The notes beneath the pieces were generated by a model. The model was not told the origin of the DNA, did no database searches, and saw nothing but the letters and a program-made list of their open reading frames with translations. Positions 1 through 8,914 of a stretch of 64,000 nucleotides of DNA are shown piece by piece (the stretch's first letter is position 1; every line of letters begins with the position of its first letter). Source of the stretch: Oceanococcus sp964629015 (GTDB lineage Bacteria; Pseudomonadota; Gammaproteobacteria; Nevskiales; Oceanococcaceae). A program made the translations under genes and the position numbers. Location: the NCBI GenBank assembly GCA_964629015.1, contig CAZVMN010000002.1:62001-126000 (forward strand). The letters run 5' to 3'.

Positions 1-217
1 TCCGCAAACGTTTTGGCGTCGGCTCAATCAGGAAGGCGCGGACTTCACCCAGGTCAAAACCCGCGCACGACGCGATGTGGCCATCAGCTTGCTCAGCGAG
101 TCAGACTACAGCGTTGAGCAGATTGCAGAGACCGTCGGCTACTCCGAATCCAGCGCCTTCATCCGCGCGTTCAAGGACTGGACCGGTGTAACGCCTTTAA
201 GTTATCGCAAGCTCTAG
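1..217 (+). CDS. AraC-family regulator, C-terminal end (partial)
   Basis: The window opens inside this gene; 71 codons are visible, read from base 2. They contain the second helix-turn-helix of an AraC/XylS DNA-binding domain: the residues reading SVEQIAETVGYSESSAFIRA are followed by FKDWTGVTPLSYRK, the usual end of the family. The N-terminal sensor half lies outside the window, so the effector is unknown. The stop codon overlaps the end of the convergent DUF3570 gene by a few bases. Confidence 0.9.
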   Translation, partial: PQTFWRRLNQEGADFTQVKTRARRDVAISLLSESDYSVEQIAETVGYSESSAFIRAFKDWTGVTPLSYRKL

Positions 218-1464
218 CGCGCGACGGGGACCAGCTCGACATCCGATTCCCCCGGTGTCGCGAGTTGGGTGGCGCCGAAGTTGTACCGGAACGCCAAGCT
301 GACCACGCTAAAATCCACCAATCCAGGATTGGCGAGCCTCACGCTGCGCAACGCATAGTCGTCATCGCTGTCATAGGTTTCGATGGCGAAACTGGCACTC
401 CAACGAGGCGCGATGTAATCCACGCTGCCGCGCCAGCTCAATGCGCCGTAGGGGCTGAGACGATAGTCGCTGCTGAGCAAGCCATCCTGTGGCGCGCTGT
501 CGAAGAACGGGCCATAGAACTCAGCCTGACTTTGACGATACCAGCGCGCGGACAAGCCCAAACGCACACGCTCCGTCATGCGATGCCAAGCGCCCAACTC
601 CAGCGTATCGGAACGGATATCCCAATCATCACGGAAATACCGCCAATCCGCTCTCAGTACCGTGCGCAGCCCGCGCAGATAATGGCGGATACGCGCGGTA
701 AGTGCGCCCTGATGCCTTTGGGATGGTCGGTTGTCAGCGCGCGTCTGACCATTCACAAACACCAGCTTGTAGGGATCTGACAGAAAACCATCGTCATAGC
801 TGTAAGCCAGGCTGAGCTGAGCAATGGTCTGTGGCGTCAGAATCTGACTGATGCCCGCAAATGCGGACCAGGTTTGCTTGTCCGCCCGGACAATGCGGTT
901 TGGATAGGTGGCGCTACCGCCGTCGGTCGGTTCGATGGTGTCGTCGGAATAGGCAATACCGGCTGACCACGTGCGGCGGCGCTGATCGGTATCCAGCTCG
1001 ATGCGCAAACCGCCGGACACCGACTGATAGTCGTCCTCGTCAGAGATGCCCAACTGACCGCCCCAGCGCAATTGACTCTGGTCGTCACGCTCAGCGCTGA
1101 GCGACAGCGCATACCGCTCCTCATTGATGCTCGCGCCAGACATGACCTGCACCGGCGCACCACCTTGCGCTCCGGGCATGACAAACCAAGGGCTGGCGCC
1201 GGACATGGTTTCGATCATCAGACCGACGTCCAACGTCCACTGGCCGCTCAGACGCTGAGCGTAGTCCAACTGGTGGGTGAGAATTTCATAGCGCTCGCTG
1301 GACACACCACCTGCCGCCTTGGCGGATGGCAGATTGCCTTCGCTGTAGTGACTGAAGCGATACCCAATGACCGGCTGTTCAGCGGGCGTTTGCGCGTAGG
1401 CCGGTAGCGCCGCCAGCGCGCCGGTCAACGCGGCCAGGGACGGTTTGCTGTATGGCTGACTCAT
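214..1464 (-). CDS. DUF3570 outer-membrane beta-barrel protein
   Basis: Predicted secreted protein of about 416 residues. It has an N-terminal signal peptide ending near LPAYAQ and then many alternating-hydrophobic, Arg/Asp/Tyr-rich strands separated by short turns, as in an outer-membrane barrel. The sequence matches my knowledge of the DUF3570 family, whose function is not established. The start chosen is the ATG that overlaps the stop of the preceding DUF4266 gene (TGATG), implying translational coupling; an ATG five codons upstream is possible. DUF3570 and DUF4266 genes are commonly neighbours, which supports both calls. The ApbE and thioredoxin-like partners often seen with them are not nearby. 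Confidence 0.8.
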   Translation of the reverse strand: MSQPYSKPSLAALTGALAALPAYAQTPAEQPVIGYRFSHYSEGNLPSAKAAGGVSSERYEILTHQLDYAQRLSGQWTLDVGLMIETMSGASPWFVMPGAQGGAPVQVMSGASINEERYALSLSAERDDQSQLRWGGQLGISDEDDYQSVSGGLRIELDTDQRRRTWSAGIAYSDDTIEPTDGGSATYPNRIVRADKQTWSAFAGISQILTPQTIAQLSLAYSYDDGFLSDPYKLVFVNGQTRADNRPSQRHQGALTARIRHYLRGLRTVLRADWRYFRDDWDIRSDTLELGAWHRMTERVRLGLSARWYRQSQAEFYGPFFDSAPQDGLLSSDYRLSPYGALSWRGSVDYIAPRWSASFAIETYDSDDDYALRSVRLANPGLVDFSVVSLAFRYNFGATQLATPGESDVELVPVAR

Positions 1465-1697
1465 CAGTTGCACCCGCACCCGCCGCCACCCAGTGTCGGC
1501 CCCATGGACGCTGCTTCTTTGCTGACATAGGTGTGGTCACGGATTTCTGCCTCTTTGACCAAACCGGCCTCCCACTGCATGTCTGACCGAGCCAAGTCGC
1601 CACGCTCCCACGCTTTGACCGGCTGCATGGAGCATCCGCTCACCAACATCAGCGCGGACAGCGCTGCACACACTGCCAAAGTCCTGTTCCCTGCCAT
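1464..1697 (-). CDS. DUF4266 small lipoprotein with C-terminal GGGGCGCN
   Basis: A 77-residue protein with a lipoprotein signal peptide (lipobox VSGC, lipidated Cys at about residue 22). Next comes the family core VKAWERGDLARSDMQW, and the extreme C terminus is Gly/Cys-rich (GGGGCGCN). This matches the DUF4266 family. The reading frame is open further upstream, but the chosen ATG places the signal peptide at the N terminus. It lies 38 bp downstream of the acyl-CoA ligase gene and overlaps the DUF3570 start, so the three are probably co-transcribed. No biochemical role is established; the terminal Cys-Gly-Cys could bind metal or be modified, which is inference. Confidence 0.8.
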   Translation of the reverse strand: MAGNRTLAVCAALSALMLVSGCSMQPVKAWERGDLARSDMQWEAGLVKEAEIRDHTYVSKEAASMGPTLGGGGCGCN

Positions 1698-1735
1698 CTT
1701 GCGATTCCCCCTATCCGTCCCTGTGCACGCTCGCG

Positions 1736-3436
1736 CTAGTCTTCCCAAATAGCGCGTTTTCGACTGCCTGCCCATTGCGCAATTTGCCCTTGGTATTTGT
1801 CTTCAATCACGTTGCGCTTGATTTTCATTGTGGGCGTCAAAAGGCCATTCTCGATCGTCCATGGTTCTTTGACGAAGACCAGGTATCCCATCTGCTCATG
1901 CGGGTCCAGCGTTTGGTTGACGCTATCCATGTGCGCGAGCAGATCCTCTTCGACTTGCTGACGGGTCAGCTCGCCGCTTGTCAGCTCATGGCGGGCATCT
2001 TCTGAGAGCAGCACCAGACCATGCGTTTGCGGTTGATTGGCGCCACAGACACAGATCACTTCAATGCGCGGATGAGCGCCCATTTTGTTCTCGATGGGAA
2101 CCGGGGCGACGTATTTGCCTTTGGACGTTTTGAACAGATCCTTAACGCGGCCGGTGATGCGCAAGCGGCCCTCGTCATCCAGCTCGCCCATGTCGCCGGT
2201 TTTGAAATAGCCGTCCGGCGTGTAGCTGTCCGCCGTCGCTTCCGGGTTCTTGAAGTAACCCATCATCTGTCCCGGACTTTTCACCAGCACTTCATTGGTG
2301 TCCGGATCGATGCGGCAATCCACGCCCGGATTGGCATGGCCCACATAGCCGGTGCGCGCCTGCCCTGGGCGGGTGAAATGCGAGTACGCCATGTTCTCGC
2401 TCATACCATAAGCTTCGAGCAGTTCCAGCCCCAGGCCGCGGTACCAATCAATAATTGCCGGCGGCAACGGCGCTGCGCCAGTCACAGCCATCCGTACGGC
2501 GGACAAACCCAGGCCGTCCAACACTTTGCGCTTGAGCTTTTTGCCGAGTATGGGAATGTTGAACAGGATCTTCTGCTTTTTCAGCGGCAGCTTGTCGCAC
2601 ACGCCCAGATGAAATTTCGTCCACAGCCGTGGCACTGAGAAGAATATCGTCGGTTGTGCACGCTGCAGATCGGTCAAAAAGGTTTCCAGTGATTCTGCAA
2701 AGTAAACCTTCATGGCGAAATAATTGGAGTTATTGCCCACCACCAAGCGCTCAGCAACATGGGCCAGTGGCAGGTAGGACAACATCCGATCGTTCTGGCT
2801 GATGGCGCCGACACCGAAAACCTCAAACTGTTCCGCCATGCGGTCAGCACAGACCTGGAATGAGCGGAAGCTTTGCATCACGCCTTTGGGGCGCCCGGTG
2901 CTACCCGAGGTGTAAACAATGGTGGCCAACTCGTCCAAGTCGCGGTCCGGCTGACCTTGTAAAGGCGACGTTTCGGCGACGATGTCCTGCCAGCGCTTGC
3001 CTTGCGTTTCTGGTGATAACGGCAAGCGGATCACCGGCATGTCGGCGGGCACCCCGGCTTTCATGGCGTCCCAATCGTCCAGCTTGCCGATGAGCACAAC
3101 TTGGGACTCGCTGTGTTCAAGAATGTAGCCCACCGTGTCGGCATTGAGCGTGGGATACAGCGGCACGGTGACATGCCCGGCCATCCAGATCGCCCAGTCC
3201 GAGATCAACCAGTGCGCCGAATTCTTGCCGAGCAGCGCAATCTGACTGCGCGGCGCAAGGTCCAAAGACAACAGATAGGCGGCCACACGGCGCGCCTCGT
3301 CCATGGCCTGTTGCCAAGTGTATTCCTCGACTTTGCCATTCCCCACCGGCTGGACAAAATGGACCTGCTGCGCAGCGTGTGTCTCCCAGTGGTAGAGCCT
3401 GGCCAACGGTGATTGTTCTTGTTGCAATTCAGTCAT
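1736..3436 (-). CDS. Long-chain fatty acyl-CoA ligase (AMP-binding)
   Basis: A 566-residue AMP-forming ligase that would activate long-chain fatty acids to acyl-CoA in the cytoplasm or at the inner membrane. Visible motifs are the AMP/P-loop signature YTSGSTGRPKGVM (about 175-187), the adenylate-binding EAYGMSEN (341-348), YFKTGDMG (410-417) and GRVKD (429-433). Together they define the ANL superfamily, and the spacing fits FadD15/FACS-type enzymes. The ATG used gives a normal N terminus (MTELQQEQ); the frame extends upstream but would overlap the TetR gene. It follows the TetR gene by 37 bp and precedes DUF4266 by 38 bp. The exact chain-length preference cannot be read. Confidence 0.9.
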   Translation of the reverse strand: MTELQQEQSPLARLYHWETHAAQQVHFVQPVGNGKVEEYTWQQAMDEARRVAAYLLSLDLAPRSQIALLGKNSAHWLISDWAIWMAGHVTVPLYPTLNADTVGYILEHSESQVVLIGKLDDWDAMKAGVPADMPVIRLPLSPETQGKRWQDIVAETSPLQGQPDRDLDELATIVYTSGSTGRPKGVMQSFRSFQVCADRMAEQFEVFGVGAISQNDRMLSYLPLAHVAERLVVGNNSNYFAMKVYFAESLETFLTDLQRAQPTIFFSVPRLWTKFHLGVCDKLPLKKQKILFNIPILGKKLKRKVLDGLGLSAVRMAVTGAAPLPPAIIDWYRGLGLELLEAYGMSENMAYSHFTRPGQARTGYVGHANPGVDCRIDPDTNEVLVKSPGQMMGYFKNPEATADSYTPDGYFKTGDMGELDDEGRLRITGRVKDLFKTSKGKYVAPVPIENKMGAHPRIEVICVCGANQPQTHGLVLLSEDARHELTSGELTRQQVEEDLLAHMDSVNQTLDPHEQMGYLVFVKEPWTIENGLLTPTMKIKRNVIEDKYQGQIAQWAGSRKRAIWED

Positions 3437-3473
3437 GCTGTGGCATCTGTTGAAGTTGTAGTGTGGCTTTGGA

Positions 3474-4112
3474 TCATGGGTCCAGATAAGCCTCCAAAAA
3501 TTCTTGCATCGCGCAGATTGCGGCGTCCTGATAGGCCGGCGTGATCTCGCCGAATTGAAATACCGAGCGGCGGAAACAGGCCACCGCAAGGTCGACTGAC
3601 AGCGTGAAGATGTCGACATCGTCAGGGATGCCATGTCCGCCGTCATGATGCTCCCACACATCGCGGCCCATTTGTCCGAGTCGAGCGAGAAGCATTTCCT
3701 GTGCACGATAGCTCGCATCGGTGACGGCTCCGCCCAACATGAGCAGACGCGCGACCGGTCGGCTGTTGTGAAATGTGACCGCCTGCTGGACCACGCTGCG
3801 TACGCTGTCTTTGAGCGGGCTACCCATCAACGCATCATATTGGTCGCGGTACATGATTTCCATTTCGATCAGATAGCGGCTGACCAATTCGTTGAGAATC
3901 GCGTAGTGCGTTGGGAAATAGGCGTAGATGCTGCCTCGGGTGATGTCTAGCCGTTCCGCCAGCAGCGGAATAGAAAAGCGTGCCAAGCCGCTTTCTGCCA
4001 GCATGTGTTCGGACTCTTTGAGCACCGCTTCAAAGCGCTGCTTCGCCCGATCCTGGGTCGGAACTTTGGCGATCGCGGCAGGGTCGAGCGCAGGCGGTAT
4101 AGCAAGGTTCAT
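3474..4112 (-). CDS. TetR-family transcriptional regulator
   Basis: A 212-residue protein with an N-terminal TetR DNA-binding domain. The helix-turn-helix is near residues 48-70 (IPLLAERLDITRGSIYAYFP), followed by the typical ILNELVSRYL helix. The C-terminal ligand domain is diverged, as usual. The start selected is ATG (MNLAIPP); a longer frame exists but its extra residues look non-coding. It is the first gene of the leftward set with acyl-CoA ligase, so regulation of that operon by an acyl-CoA-type ligand is plausible but unproven. A 10-bp palindrome AATAATTATT (4133-4142) just upstream could be part of its operator. Confidence 0.9.
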   Translation of the reverse strand: MNLAIPPALDPAAIAKVPTQDRAKQRFEAVLKESEHMLAESGLARFSIPLLAERLDITRGSIYAYFPTHYAILNELVSRYLIEMEIMYRDQYDALMGSPLKDSVRSVVQQAVTFHNSRPVARLLMLGGAVTDASYRAQEMLLARLGQMGRDVWEHHDGGHGIPDDVDIFTLSVDLAVACFRRSVFQFGEITPAYQDAAICAMQEFLEAYLDP

Positions 4113-4140
4113 GCAAGCATCATAGCGTGCCGAATAATTA

Positions 4141-4168
4141 TTGACTAATGTCACGTCATGGTTATGAT
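4141..4168 (+). promoter_or_regulatory. Possible sigma-70 promoter for the cytochrome gene
   Basis: TTGACT (4141-4146) and TATGAT (4163-4168) are separated by 16 bp, each one mismatch from the consensus hexamers. The site lies between the divergent TetR and cytochrome genes and would start transcription about 60 bp before the cytochrome start codon. It adjoins the AATAATTATT palindrome, so TetR repression is conceivable. Confidence 0.4.
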
Positions 4169-4236
4169 CCGAGATCAACTTGCCTGTTTTTGAACCACAA
4201 AACCATGACTTTCTGCACGCTCAGGCTCCTTTAAAT

Positions 4237-6717
4237 ATGGGTGCTTCTCGTCGCCATGTCGCCCTCATCGTCCTTGGCCTTCTCGCTACGGCCTGCGGCG
4301 GTGGGCAATACTCGGGAACGGCGCCGAGCAATGGTGACGCAACACCAGCCCCGAGCGCGCCGCCCAATGACGGCGATCCTCAGAGCCGTTTCGATGGCGC
4401 GCGTGAGCATTTCGAGATTTGCCGTGTTTGCCACGTCCCCGGCGGGGTCGCTGATGTGGATGACGGGCGACGGCTGATGTTGTCGAGCTCGGGTGAGGAC
4501 GATTACGAGCGCATCTATAACGGCTGGGATGTCATGGGGCGCGGGGTTGAGAGTAATTTGATCCTGGGCATGCCGTCAGGCACGGCTGATCGCGCGCACT
4601 CCGGTGGCGATAATTTATGGCCGGTGGACTCCAATGCTTATAACGCTGTGCGTGATCTGCTGACCTGCTGGGATGATCCGCAGAGTTGTGGAAATGACGG
4701 CGCACCTTCCACGGGTGAGGACGTGGACGACTTGGGTTTGCTTGGCAGCAAACGTGGCGGTCATCTGTGGGCGGAAGTTTGTGAGGGGGCGGCGGACAGC
4801 ACCGCGTTACCGATTGACCCGCGCAGCTTGATCACATCAACCCATGATCTCAGCCGAGCGGTTGTCTTTAATACGCCGTGGCGAGAATGCAGCACCAACG
4901 ATAGCCTCAGGCCCAAAACCTGCGGTGAGTATCGAGCGCTCTACGCTCAAGGCGAGCTGATTGGACGTGGCCAGGGGCAACCGGGTACCGCCCATATGTT
5001 CAGCGGCGATGCGCGACGTGGCATCGACCCGCTGAATCCTGCGTCTTACGATCCCGGTGCATCGATATGGACTTTGAGTGCCGAGCAATACAACAATCTG
5101 TGGCGAACATGGACGGGTTACAACGTCCCGCCCGCCGAACGACCGGAGAACTTCGATCGGCTGGTTTCGCAGCGCTATGGTTCGCCGTTGGGCACTCAGC
5201 CAAATCCCTACCCCCTGCCGGATGAGGATCCCAATGACCACGGCGGAGGCTCGGGGCAGCTGCCGGTCGGTCTGACACAACTGCGCGATGATGACGGCAA
5301 CTGGACCGGGACGATCGGCGTCAAACTGTGTTCGTTCTGTCATGACGGGCAGCTCCAAGGCCTCGGCATGGACGACACGGTGGTCTATGGCGGCGCAGGC
5401 ACGATCGGCGACTTCACCGTGGCTTTTCGCGATTTCGCCAGCGTCGGAAGTGCGTCATTTGGCTTGTTTTCTGGGGTGCCGCTCACCATCGCTGCGAATC
5501 GTGGCACTGGCGCTATCGATCAATTCCAAGTCGGATTTATCGCCTTCAATAGCGGCAACCCTCAGGAACTGACCAACACAAAAATCCTGCTGAGTCAGGC
5601 AATCGGCAATATCAAGAGCCCCCCATGGTGGAATATGGGCTCGCGGCCCCAGAAGTTTCATGGTGCGGTGTTGCCGATGGACGCCGCACGCATCGATATG
5701 GCGGCGTATTACCCATTGCTAGGTGGCCCTTCCGACCCTAAGGTCTGGGTCGACAGCGCCGCATATCCCTTCCAGATTTGGGCGGAATCTTTGAAATCGC
5801 CCGCCTACCCGGGCCCTGTTGACGAGGCGCTTGCGCGGCAGGGGGCCGTGCTGTTCCATGCCAAGGACCTGTGGGCCGACAACCTCAACAATCCGGTCAC
5901 GCCGCCCGACAACCGCGGCAACGGTTCCTGCGCCAGCTGCCACGGTGCGTATTCCCCCCGCTTCGTCAATGATCCCAATTATCTGGCCGATCCCCGCCTC
6001 GAAGGGATCGCCGCAAATGTCACGCCTTTGTCGGTGATTGGCACCGATCCGGCCTACGCCGAAGCCATGCAATCGCTCCGCAATGCCGATGGCTCGACCA
6101 ATATGGCGTACGACTACAACGTGTTTCTTGAGTGTGGCATCGGTGAGGCTGCGCACACACCGAACAACACGCCGATCATGCTCGCCCCGCCGCTTTATGG
6201 CGTGTGGGCATCGGCGCCCTACTTTCATAACGCATCGGTACCGAATATCTGGGGCGTGCTTGATCCCGCCAGTGAGCGCCCCGACATCTGGCTGAGGCAA
6301 TCGGCGCCTCCGCCAGAAGGGCTGGAAGGTCGAGTGGTGAGCGGCTTTGATACCGACCTCGAACGAGCTTACGACCATGACAAGCTGGGCTGGAAATACA
6401 CGACGCTGGATTGTTTGGCCGATGCGGCCCAAACCGCGCCGATTCTCAGCTGCAACCCGTTGCCGGTGGCGGTGACGTCCGACGAGGAGGAATCGCCACT
6501 GCAACCGTTGTTGGATTTCCTGTATTCGGAAATTGCCCTGACTTGGAATTTGTCGTTGGATGAGTTGAACGTGATCCCATTCACCGACCAGCAAATCGAA
6601 AATCGCAAGGTCTACAACACCAACCTGTATTCGCAAGGCAACAGCGGTCACGAATTCACCGCGGTGTTGACCGATATCGAACGGCGCGCTTTGATCGAAT
6701 ATCTCAAGACGTTGTAA
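4237..6717 (+). CDS. Multihaem c-type cytochrome lipoprotein, RoxA/di-haem oxidoreductase-like
   Basis: An 826-residue exported lipoprotein (lipobox LATAC followed by GGG). It has three covalent haem motifs: CRVCH (about 62-66), CSFCH (365-369) and CASCH (565-569). The C-terminal stretch APPLYGVWASAPYFHNAS, followed by a GWKY segment, resembles the large di-haem oxygenases and peroxidases of the RoxA/MauG-related group. I therefore suggest an oxidase, peroxidase or dioxygenase facing the periplasm or outside. The start used is the ATG that gives a clean lipoprotein signal; a TTG 57 bp upstream is open but adds no signal-like sequence. The third, N-terminal haem site is more than RoxA itself carries. 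Substrate unknown. Confidence 0.75.
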   Translation: MGASRRHVALIVLGLLATACGGGQYSGTAPSNGDATPAPSAPPNDGDPQSRFDGAREHFEICRVCHVPGGVADVDDGRRLMLSSSGEDDYERIYNGWDVMGRGVESNLILGMPSGTADRAHSGGDNLWPVDSNAYNAVRDLLTCWDDPQSCGNDGAPSTGEDVDDLGLLGSKRGGHLWAEVCEGAADSTALPIDPRSLITSTHDLSRAVVFNTPWRECSTNDSLRPKTCGEYRALYAQGELIGRGQGQPGTAHMFSGDARRGIDPLNPASYDPGASIWTLSAEQYNNLWRTWTGYNVPPAERPENFDRLVSQRYGSPLGTQPNPYPLPDEDPNDHGGGSGQLPVGLTQLRDDDGNWTGTIGVKLCSFCHDGQLQGLGMDDTVVYGGAGTIGDFTVAFRDFASVGSASFGLFSGVPLTIAANRGTGAIDQFQVGFIAFNSGNPQELTNTKILLSQAIGNIKSPPWWNMGSRPQKFHGAVLPMDAARIDMAAYYPLLGGPSDPKVWVDSAAYPFQIWAESLKSPAYPGPVDEALARQGAVLFHAKDLWADNLNNPVTPPDNRGNGSCASCHGAYSPRFVNDPNYLADPRLEGIAANVTPLSVIGTDPAYAEAMQSLRNADGSTNMAYDYNVFLECGIGEAAHTPNNTPIMLAPPLYGVWASAPYFHNASVPNIWGVLDPASERPDIWLRQSAPPPEGLEGRVVSGFDTDLERAYDHDKLGWKYTTLDCLADAAQTAPILSCNPLPVAVTSDEEESPLQPLLDFLYSEIALTWNLSLDELNVIPFTDQQIENRKVYNTNLYSQGNSGHEFTAVLTDIERRALIEYLKTL

Positions 6718-6788
6718 CGCGGCTGAATCCCCGGCGGCGCCAGACTGTGTATAACATGGGCGCCCGATTTCTGATTTAGGCGGTGTCT

Positions 6789-7685
6789 ATGAGCCTGCGG
6801 CTTCATCTGTTTCGCACAATCGTCAATGTCACGATCAAACGTCGGCCAAAGCGGCTGGAAGATTCTGTAGCGCACTTTCGTCGCGTTGTACGCCCTGCGT
6901 TACCGCAACGACTCGCTGCCGGATACCGCGTTGGGAAAACCCAGCTTGCAGGTGTTGACTGCGCCACCTTGGAGGCGGACAACACCACACGCAGCCTGAT
7001 CTATATCCACGGTGGTGGATTCGTCGCCGGCATGCCGGAAACCTATTACAACTTCTGCAGCCGGCTGGCCGCGCACATGAACGCGCGGGTGATTTTGCCG
7101 CGTTATCGATTGGCACCGGAGCATCCGTTCCCTGCTGCCCCCGACGATGTATTCGCGGTCTGTCGCGCACTGCTCGAGCAGGGTCAAGCCGCGGATTCCA
7201 TCCTCATCGCCGGCGACTCCGCAGGTGGCTCGTTGTCACTCAGTGTGTTGGTTGCCGCCAAACAGGCGGGTGTGCCGCAACCTGCCGCCTGTTTGACTTT
7301 GTCACCTGCGACCGACATGACGATTGAAGGCGGCAGCCATGCTCGCCATGATCGCAAGGACCCCATGCTGAGCGAGGCTTTGATTGATCACTTTCGCATG
7401 GCGTATACACCAACAGAAGCCAGCCGCCTTGACCCTCGCGCTTCACCGGCTTTGGCGGATCTACGCGACTGCGCCCCTTTGATCATCACCGTGAGTCGTG
7501 ACGAATGCCTGTATGACCACACCAGAAATCTGGTCGCTCAAGCTCAATCGTGCGGTGTACCGTTCCAATTGTTGGAACGCGATGGTTTGTTCCATATCTG
7601 GCCGACAGTGGTGCCGTTTCTTCCTGAAGCGCAGCGTGATTTCGACTGGATCATCAATCAGCTTCCGGCCACGTTGCGCAGCTAG
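6789..7685 (+). CDS. Alpha/beta hydrolase, HSL-type esterase
   Basis: A 298-residue cytoplasmic hydrolase of the hormone-sensitive-lipase family. It shows the oxyanion motif HGGGF (about 74-78), nucleophile elbow GDSAGG (142-147, Ser144), acid Asp238 in SRDECLYD and His269 in LFHIW. Such enzymes cleave short to medium acyl esters. The ATG is preferred over an in-frame GTG two codons upstream because AGGCGG lies at a better distance from it. The next gene follows after a hairpin-containing gap. No signal peptide is seen. Confidence 0.9.
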   Translation: MSLRLHLFRTIVNVTIKRRPKRLEDSVAHFRRVVRPALPQRLAAGYRVGKTQLAGVDCATLEADNTTRSLIYIHGGGFVAGMPETYYNFCSRLAAHMNARVILPRYRLAPEHPFPAAPDDVFAVCRALLEQGQAADSILIAGDSAGGSLSLSVLVAAKQAGVPQPAACLTLSPATDMTIEGGSHARHDRKDPMLSEALIDHFRMAYTPTEASRLDPRASPALADLRDCAPLIITVSRDECLYDHTRNLVAQAQSCGVPFQLLERDGLFHIWPTVVPFLPEAQRDFDWIINQLPATLRS

Positions 7686-7696
7686 CGTGTCGATTT

Positions 7697-7723
7697 GATG
7701 ACGGCAGGCTGAGCGCCGTCATC
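7697..7723 (+). terminator. Hairpin downstream of the esterase gene
   Basis: GATGACGGC and GCCGTCATC form a perfect 9-bp stem with a 9-base loop, twelve bases after the esterase stop. No T-run follows, so it may be a weak terminator, an attenuator or an mRNA-stabilising structure. Confidence 0.4.
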
Positions 7724-7757
7724 TGCTTGAAACATCCTGGGCCCACCATGCGCGCCC

Positions 7758-8912
7758 ATGAAAGCCATTGCTTTACGCAGCGTCCGCGCTCACACCGACT
7801 GGTTGGTGAGCGCGCTGCGGCCCAGTCAGAATCGGGCCGCACCGTTGACAGCTCGTCGTGCCGCCGCATTGATCATCGGTGTGCCGCCCTATCTCATGAT
7901 GCAAGCCAGTCATTGGCTGGGTTTTGCACTGGATGAGCTGTTCTTTTCAGAGTATCGCCAAGTCGAGGTTCGGCGCCCGCTGTTCATTGTTGGCTTGCCA
8001 CGCAGTGGAACGACATTTCTCCACCGCAGTCTGGCGCGTGATGACAAGTCCTGGAGCACGATCAATCTGTGGCAGGCGGTGCTGGCGCCTTCGATTACGC
8101 AACGCCGCCTCCTGAACGGACTGATGCAGGCTGATCAGCGCCTCGGCGGCCTTGTTCGAGCTTTCATCCAACATGTTTCGAAGACGCTCATGTCGAGCTT
8201 CGACGACATCCATGAGATAGCCCTGGACGCGGCTGAAGAGGACTATCTCACCTTGATGCCGGCGGCCGCCTGCTTTCTTGCGATCTTGGCATTTCCCAAC
8301 AGCAAGTCATTGTGGCAACTGACGCTGCCAGACACGCTGCCTGCCAAACAGCGTGAACAACTGGCGGGGTTTTACCACGCCATGGTGCAGAAACATCTGT
8401 ATTGCGATGAGCGAGTGCTGCTCTCCAAAAACGCCGCATTCGGCGGTTGGACGAAAATGCTCGCAGAGCGTTATCCCGATGCGCGCTTCATCGTTTGTAT
8501 TCGCAACCCCGATCACGGATTGAGTTCACAACTCAGCGCCATCCGGTCAAGCCAAAAGCTGTTAGGAGTCAATCCGGATCATCCGGATATCCAACAGCGC
8601 TTTGCCCGCATGTATCGCGATCAATACAACGCATTGTCGGAACACATCAATGTGTACGGCGAGCGCAGCAGTGTTGTCGACATGGACGCACTGCGTAACA
8701 ACGCAGCCGCTGAAATCGAACGATTGAGTGCCCATCTGGATTTTGAGTTGAATGATGCCCTGCGTGCCGAACTGATGGCGATGAGCACCGAGGGTCACCA
8801 AGCGGTCAGTGCTCATCATCACGCTGTGTCCTGTCACGCCGATGCGGCAACTCATCGCGCTTACCAGGCATTGAAAGCCACAACTTATCCCGAACAGAAA
8901 AAGGCCTGTTGA
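7758..8912 (+). CDS. PAPS-dependent sulfotransferase family protein
   Basis: A 384-residue protein with the sulfotransferase 5'-phosphosulfate loop LPRSGTTFLHR (about 79-89) and a downstream 3'-phosphate region RYPDARFIVCIRNPDHGLSS containing the expected Arg and Ser. The family transfers sulfate from PAPS to hydroxyl or amino groups; the acceptor is unknown. It is followed at once by a GT4 glycosyltransferase and a deacetylase-like gene, with small gaps or overlaps, so the acceptor may be a glycolipid or glycan made by these neighbours (inference). No membrane segment is obvious. Confidence 0.85.
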   Translation: MKAIALRSVRAHTDWLVSALRPSQNRAAPLTARRAAALIIGVPPYLMMQASHWLGFALDELFFSEYRQVEVRRPLFIVGLPRSGTTFLHRSLARDDKSWSTINLWQAVLAPSITQRRLLNGLMQADQRLGGLVRAFIQHVSKTLMSSFDDIHEIALDAAEEDYLTLMPAAACFLAILAFPNSKSLWQLTLPDTLPAKQREQLAGFYHAMVQKHLYCDERVLLSKNAAFGGWTKMLAERYPDARFIVCIRNPDHGLSSQLSAIRSSQKLLGVNPDHPDIQQRFARMYRDQYNALSEHINVYGERSSVVDMDALRNNAAAEIERLSAHLDFELNDALRAELMAMSTEGHQAVSAHHHAVSCHADAATHRAYQALKATTYPEQKKAC

Positions 8913-8914
8913 TC

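Noticed and set aside
5719..6651. 310-codon open frame antisense to the cytochrome gene
   Set aside because: The opposite frame contains the haem motif CASCH and conserved blocks, so this is a shadow.
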